This document shows positions 59,613-64,000 of a DNA stretch of 64,000 nucleotides, in pieces. The notes beneath the pieces are model-generated. The model was not told the origin of the DNA. It was given only the letters and a program-made list of their open reading frames with translations, and ran no database searches. The DNA lies in assembly GCF_001421355.1 (NCBI RefSeq), contig NZ_LMKC01000003.1:558164-622163 (forward strand). Reading direction: 5' to 3'. The DNA comes from Sphingomonas sp. Leaf9. GTDB taxonomy: Bacteria; Pseudomonadota; Alphaproteobacteria; Sphingomonadales; Sphingomonadaceae. Each line of letters begins with the position of its first letter. Position 1 is the stretch's first letter. The position numbers and the translations under genes were made by a program.

Positions 59613-62150
59613 TCAGAACCGGAACGTCAGCGACCCGCCATAGGTCGGGCCGACGATGCCGCGGGCATAGAAATACCCATCGGTGATCGCCTGCGTCTGC
59701 CCCTGCCGCGGGTTCCCTTCGGTCAGGCCCACGACGTCGAACACATTGTCGGCATTCAGGTTCAGCTGCACCCGCTCGGTCAGGTTCAGGTTCACGCCGA
59801 TCCCGGTCACGCCGTAGCTGGGCAGCGCGATGCCGTTGCCGTTGTCGGCAAAGATCTTGCCGACATACTTATAGCGGGCATAGACCTCACCCCGCCCATC
59901 GGGCAGCGTGAGCGTCGGCATGACCGTGAACAGCCGTGCGGGCGTGCGCTCGGGCCGGTTGCCTTCGAATGCCGCCCCCTGATCGACGCCGTCCAGTTCG
60001 AGGTTGAGCAGCTTCGGGTCCTGGAACACCCCCTGGAAATCGACCGAGAACCAGTTCGTCGGCCGCACCACGAAATCGATCTCGATACCCTTGGTGCGCA
60101 GGTCGGCGTTCAGGTTCTGCTGCTGGGAGGGGTTGTTGGGATTGGCGAAATTATAGTTCTGGTTGTCGAAATTGGTGCGGAAGACGGTCGCCGACCCGGA
60201 GAAAACCCGCCCATATTCGTACCGGACGCCGGCCTCGTACAGCTCGATCGTGGTGATCGGGTCGACATTGTTCGTCTGGAACCCGTTGGCATAGCGGGCA
60301 TAGACCGAGAAGTTCGGCGTGATGAGATAGCTCGCACCGACGGTGTACGATGCCTTGCGCCGCGTCCGCTGCCGGGTCGAGAACGTGCCATCGAAGCCGG
60401 ACCCAACGGTGCGGACCACGCCGCCGACGCCCGGCTGCACCGCCTGGTTTACCGCCAGCTGATTGCCGTCGAGCGCGGTCGCATCGTCGCTTTCCCAACG
60501 AACGCCGCCGTCGAGGCGCAGGTCTCCGAACGCCACTTCGTCGTTCACGTACAGCGAAACGGCCGAATCGCGCCGCTCGCGAATGCCGGCACCCCAGTCG
60601 CCATAGGAGACGAGGCCGTTGTCCGACAGCGTGCCGATGACCTGGTTGTTACCGTCGAGTGCAACGATGTCGTACACGTCGCTGTTGGTCTTCACATCGT
60701 TGACCAGGCTGGCCGTCGCCGACTGGTCCTGCTTGCGGATCACGTTGTAATACATGACGCCCGCGGTCAGCGAGTTCTTGAACCGGTCGTTCTCATATTC
60801 CCAGCGCCCGCCGACATTCGCGCCGAAATCGCGGCCATCGATATAATCGTGGTTGAGCGTGGTGCGCTGGAGGAAGCCATTGCCCGCCAGCGCGGCGAGC
60901 TGTGCGGTCTGGTTCGATCCCAGCACGACGCCGGTTCGCAGGTTCTTGATCCCGAAACGCGTCGCCGCCGGATAGGCGGCACGGCCGAGCGTCAGCAGGT
61001 CGTTGATCGGTGAGGTCGCGCCCGGCGTCAGATAATTCTGCGCACTGGTCAGCCCCGCATTGCCCGTACCCGATCCAGGGAACAGGCCGTTGAAATCATA
61101 GGAGTATTTCAGGTATCGGACATGGGCGAACAGGTCGACCGTCTCCCCCACCGGCTTTTCGATGTCGAAGCGGACCTGTGTGGTCTTCGCCTTGATCCCG
61201 TCGCGGTAGCGGAATTCGCGGAAGCCGCTGGGATGGGCGAAGGTCGATACCGGCACCGCGATATTGGCAAAGGCATCGCCGCCGACATTGCCATCCTGCG
61301 TGTCCAGCCCCGGAATACCGCGCACCTTGCCCCCGTCGAGGCGGTACGGCATCGTCGCGTAATAGGCGTTTTCGACATCGCCGCCCTTCGCCGACAGCCG
61401 CGCATAGCCGCCGCCGTCGAAGCGATATTCCAGCATCCCCTTCAACCGCCAGCCGGCATAGTCGAAGGGGTTCTCGCGCACGCCGGGGCTGGACTGGACA
61501 TAGCCGCCGACGTTGAAGGCCAACTTTTCGCTAAGCGGCTGCGAATAATAGAAATCGCCGCGCTTCATACCGTAGTTATAGGCGGTGACGCGTGCCGCTG
61601 CTTCGGCTTCCTTGAAGTTTGGGCGTTTCGAGATGAAGTTGATCGTCGCGCCCGCCCCGTTCACGGTCAGCACGCCCGACGAACCGCCCTTCACCGCTTC
61701 CAGCCGGTCGATGGTCAGGTCCTGGTCGAAGAAGAAGTCGGCACCGCCGCCGCCATAGAGGATCGGCATCCCGTCCTCTTCCAGCTGGACGAAGCGCTGG
61801 CCGCCGCCCTGCAGGCCGCGCACCGAATAGTTGTTCGAAACCTGTCCCGCCGTCGCTTCGACGAAGATGCCGGGGACCAGTTCGAGCATGTCGGCGGTCG
61901 ATCGCGGCGCGCGCCGGTCGATGTCGGCACGGTCGGCCAGCGTGATGTCGGCCGAAGCGGTGATGAGCGGACGATCGCGCGAGGTCGTGCCGGTGACGAC
62001 GATGACGTCCTGGTCGTCATCCGCCGTGGCGGCTCCGGCCGGTGCCGTGGCCGGATCGGCCGGCGGCGTCTGCGCCCAGGCAGCAGTCGGCAACAGTGCC
62101 GCACTTGCCAGCAGCGCCGCACGCGCGGCGTTGCGATTGAATGTCAGCAT
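59613..62150 (-). CDS. TonB-dependent receptor 5 (GH3/halogenase locus)
   Basis: An 845-residue receptor with signal peptide (1-27, ending AWAQ), plug start DVIVVTGTTSRDRPLI, YSVRGLQGGGQRFVQLEEDG and EAVKGGSSGVLTVNGAGATI, and barrel end YGGSLTFRF with terminal Phe. The ATG at 62150 follows GGGAGAGGA. It is divergent from a Tat-exported GH3 gene, and a LacI-type palindrome lies between them. It is followed by the (alpha/alpha)6-like hydrolase. It probably imports an oligosaccharide or glycoside. Confidence 0.93.
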   Translation of the reverse strand: MLTFNRNAARAALLASAALLPTAAWAQTPPADPATAPAGAATADDDQDVIVVTGTTSRDRPLITASADITLADRADIDRRAPRSTADMLELVPGIFVEATAGQVSNNYSVRGLQGGGQRFVQLEEDGMPILYGGGGADFFFDQDLTIDRLEAVKGGSSGVLTVNGAGATINFISKRPNFKEAEAAARVTAYNYGMKRGDFYYSQPLSEKLAFNVGGYVQSSPGVRENPFDYAGWRLKGMLEYRFDGGGYARLSAKGGDVENAYYATMPYRLDGGKVRGIPGLDTQDGNVGGDAFANIAVPVSTFAHPSGFREFRYRDGIKAKTTQVRFDIEKPVGETVDLFAHVRYLKYSYDFNGLFPGSGTGNAGLTSAQNYLTPGATSPINDLLTLGRAAYPAATRFGIKNLRTGVVLGSNQTAQLAALAGNGFLQRTTLNHDYIDGRDFGANVGGRWEYENDRFKNSLTAGVMYYNVIRKQDQSATASLVNDVKTNSDVYDIVALDGNNQVIGTLSDNGLVSYGDWGAGIRERRDSAVSLYVNDEVAFGDLRLDGGVRWESDDATALDGNQLAVNQAVQPGVGGVVRTVGSGFDGTFSTRQRTRRKASYTVGASYLITPNFSVYARYANGFQTNNVDPITTIELYEAGVRYEYGRVFSGSATVFRTNFDNQNYNFANPNNPSQQQNLNADLRTKGIEIDFVVRPTNWFSVDFQGVFQDPKLLNLELDGVDQGAAFEGNRPERTPARLFTVMPTLTLPDGRGEVYARYKYVGKIFADNGNGIALPSYGVTGIGVNLNLTERVQLNLNADNVFDVVGLTEGNPRQGQTQAITDGYFYARGIVGPTYGGSLTFRF

Positions 62151-62191
62151 GATCCTCTCCCACCTGTGGAATTCGTTGGTCCCGCCATCGT

Positions 62192-62205
62192 TGGGACCGG
62201 TTACA
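62192..62205. promoter_or_regulatory. Candidate LacI-family operator
   Basis: TGGGACCGGTTACA fits the pattern TGnnACCGGTnnCA seen for LacI-family sites; 10 of 14 positions are symmetric. It is in the 119-base gap between TBDR 5 and the GH3 gene, 42 bases from the TBDR start. It differs in core (ACCGGT) from the two sites around the LacI gene at 36507, so another LacI protein outside the window is expected. Confidence 0.5.
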
Positions 62206-62269
62206 TCTAGACCTCCGGCCGAAAGGCGGCAATCATGGTATAACAAACACGATGTAATAGGATCGCGCT

Positions 62270-64000
62270 GTGGCGGTTGCGCAACAATGGACCGGGCGGG
62301 TCCGGCCAAGTCGCCGGGACGTGTTGCGAACGTCGCTGCTGACCGCTGCCGCCGTGCTGATGCCCCGCCCGGCCCGCGCCGCCTCGCCGCGGATCGAGGC
62401 GCTGATCCGGCAGATGACCCTGGCCGAAAAGGCCGGGCAGCTCAGCTGTTTCAACGACGAGGTCCGTCCGGTCGGCGCCGTCTTCAATCCCGTTGTCGAT
62501 CCGCGCGGCGCGGCGGCGATGCTGGCCGATATACGCGCCGGGCGGGTCGGCATGTTGTTCAACGGCTATGGCACGGCGGGCGCCAGGCGCGCGCAGGAGG
62601 CGGCACTGGCTAGCCGGCTGCGTATCCCCCTCGCCTTCGCCGCCGACGTGCTCCACGGGTGTCGCACGATCTTTCCGATCCCGCTGGCGGAGGCGGCGGC
62701 GTTCGATCCCGCCCTGTCGCGGCGCGCGGCTCGGGCGATCGCGCGCGAGACGGCGGCCGGCGGCATCCACTGGACCTTTGCACCGATGGTCGATGTCGCC
62801 CGTGACCAGCGCTGGGGCCGGGTGGCGGAGGGCGCCGGCGAGGATGTGCTGCTCAATTGCCTCCTGGCCAAGGCACGGGTCGAGGGATTTCAGGGGCCCG
62901 ACCTGACGCGGCCCGATGCCTTGCTGGCCACCCCGAAGCATTTCGTCGGCTATGGCGCGGTACGGGGCGGCATGGAATATGCCGCAGTCGACATGAGCAT
63001 GGCCGAACTGCGCGAGACGTTCGTGCCGCCGTTCGCCGCCGCCTTTGCCGCCGGGGCCGGCGCGACGATGGCGTCGTTCACTGATTTCGGCGGGGTGCCG
63101 GTCAGCGCCAACCGGGGGCTACTGACCGACCTGTTGCGCGGCGACCTGCGCTTCGACGGGGTATGCGTGTCCGATTACGACGCCGACCGCGAATTGATCG
63201 CGCACGGCATCGCCGCGGACGAGGCCGATGCAGCGCGGCTCGCCATGCTCGCCGGGATCGACATGTCGATGCAGAGCGGGCTGTACGTCCGCCACCTGCC
63301 GACGCTGGTCGAAAACGGGCGGGTGCCGATCGCGGCGGTCGATCAGGCGGTGCGGCGGGTACTGACGCTGAAGGAGCGGCTGGGGCTGTTCGACAATCCG
63401 TTCCGCTCGATCGACGCGCGGGCCGAACGGCGCGAAACCGGGAGCAAGGCGATCCGCGCGATTGCGCGTGAGGTCGCGAGCAAATCGATCGTGTTGCTCC
63501 GCAACGATGGCGACCTGCTGCCGCTGCCCCGCCATGGCAAGCGACTGGCGCTGATCGGCCCGTTCGGCGCGGATCGCGCCAACCTGAACGGGCCATGGTC
63601 GTTCGCGGGCAAGGCGGGAGATGGTATCGACCTCGCGACCGGATTGCGGGCGATGATGGACGATCCGGCATTGCTGGTCGTCGAGCCGGGCAGCGGCATC
63701 AGCGACGCGCTGCCGGGCGGGATCGCCCGCGCGGTGGCCGCCGCGCGGGCGGCCGATATCGTCCTGCTCGCGATCGGCGAAGGCGCCGACATGTCGGGCG
63801 AAGGCAATAGCCGCGTCGATATCACCATCCCGGCCGCACAACAGGCATTGGCAGAGGCGCTGGCGACTACCGGCAAGCCGATCGTCGTGCTGCTGCGTCA
63901 CGGCCGGGCGCTGGCGCTCAGCGGCGCGGTTCGAGACGCACCGGCGTTGCTGGCGACCTGGTTTCTGGGCGAACAGACCGGGCCGGCTGTCGCCGACATC
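62270..64000 (+). CDS. Glycoside hydrolase family 3 protein, Tat-exported, cut by right edge
   Basis: 577 codons without a stop up to the window end. The N-terminus has RPSRRDVLRTSLLTAAAVL, a Tat twin-arginine signal. The GH3 core shows IPLAFAADVLHGCRTIFPIP, FAPMVDVARDQRWGRVAEGA, TPKHFVGYG and nucleophile Asp in CVSDYDAD; the second domain has the acid/base Glu candidate in ADMSGEGNSR. It resembles the GH3 at 1967-4321 (shared DMSGEG motif) more than the one at 6042. The GTG at 62270 has a weak AGGAT ribosome site, and downstream starts would cut the Tat motif. The GH3 C-terminal FnIII-like domain is beyond the edge. It is divergent from TBDR 5. Confidence 0.9.
   Translation, partial: MAVAQQWTGRVRPSRRDVLRTSLLTAAAVLMPRPARAASPRIEALIRQMTLAEKAGQLSCFNDEVRPVGAVFNPVVDPRGAAAMLADIRAGRVGMLFNGYGTAGARRAQEAALASRLRIPLAFAADVLHGCRTIFPIPLAEAAAFDPALSRRAARAIARETAAGGIHWTFAPMVDVARDQRWGRVAEGAGEDVLLNCLLAKARVEGFQGPDLTRPDALLATPKHFVGYGAVRGGMEYAAVDMSMAELRETFVPPFAAAFAAGAGATMASFTDFGGVPVSANRGLLTDLLRGDLRFDGVCVSDYDADRELIAHGIAADEADAARLAMLAGIDMSMQSGLYVRHLPTLVENGRVPIAAVDQAVRRVLTLKERLGLFDNPFRSIDARAERRETGSKAIRAIAREVASKSIVLLRNDGDLLPLPRHGKRLALIGPFGADRANLNGPWSFAGKAGDGIDLATGLRAMMDDPALLVVEPGSGISDALPGGIARAVAAARAADIVLLAIGEGADMSGEGNSRVDITIPAAQQALAEALATTGKPIVVLLRHGRALALSGAVRDAPALLATWFLGEQTGPAVADI

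Noticed and set aside
1..64000. CRISPR arrays, tRNA or rRNA genes, prophage modules
   Set aside because: I saw no regularly spaced direct repeats, no tRNA-like cloverleaf with CCA-side motifs, no rRNA sequence and no phage structural genes.

Overview
The window is high-GC DNA with dense, strand-alternating operons. It carries five TonB-dependent outer-membrane receptors (TBDRs), three GH3 glycosidases, at least eight alpha/beta-hydrolases, a flavin-dependent halogenase next to a DUF6445 protein, and LacI-, LysR-, HxlR-, MarR- and AraC-type regulators. This mix is typical of a sphingomonad (Alphaproteobacteria, Sphingomonadaceae), and the stretch looks like an accessory catabolic region. I saw no rRNA, tRNA, CRISPR array or prophage. 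Genus level is inference.

Layout. (1) 1-1428: the end of an M3 oligopeptidase gene and an overlapping cysteine-synthase-like PLP enzyme. (2) 1967-17789, minus strand: a nine-gene tightly packed run that starts with a TBDR and continues with a CitMHS transporter, an AtuA-type protein, its small partner domain, an Abhydrolase_10 protein, a tannase/feruloyl-esterase-type protein, a GH3, a type-B carboxylesterase and a second GH3. A LysR gene (17961-18878) is divergent from it. It reads as an uptake and stepwise de-esterification/deglycosylation route for a glycosylated ester, probably plant-derived. (3) 18879-20920: a scar region with two truncated SDR relics, a Tat-exported class A beta-lactamase and a headless LysR relic. 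(4) 20921-27542: adenine-deaminase-type enzyme, GNAT, HSL-type hydrolase, then regulator/enzyme pairs (HxlR with a crotonase, MarR with an FAD monooxygenase, a VOC protein).

(5) 27641-31234: DUF2946 protein, siderophore-type TBDR and a translationally coupled esterase. (6) 31490-39444: a LacI-centred locus with P450, membrane protein and TBDR on one strand, LacI and two secreted hydrolases on the other. Two identical 14-bp LacI-type operators flank the LacI gene. (7) 39467-44403: truncated IS5-family relic, a Rieske-fused FAD reductase, and an unusual pair: an alpha/beta-hydrolase fused to a gluconate-dehydrogenase-subunit-3-like domain, overlapping a GMC dehydrogenase that has a four-cysteine Fe-S motif. 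(8) 44478-47926: LysR plus an operon of CodA-like amidohydrolase, exported 5-hydroxyisourate hydrolase and PuuE-like deacetylase/allantoinase, suggesting purine or ureide catabolism.

(9) 48157-53352: TBDR divergent from a secreted sulfatase that is coupled to its own formylglycine-generating enzyme. (10) 53416-55186: SDR and AraC-type regulator. (11) 55339-64000: Trp-halogenase-family enzyme with a coupled DUF6445 protein, a convergent (alpha/alpha)6-like hydrolase, a TBDR, and a divergent Tat-exported GH3 that runs off the right edge. A LacI-type operator lies between the last two.

The recurring unit is one TBDR plus a local regulator plus exported hydrolases, each apparently for a different substrate. 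The strongest candidates for an undescribed system are the nine-gene esterase/GH3/AtuA/CitMHS operon and the hydrolase-GluDH3 fusion with its Fe-S GMC partner.
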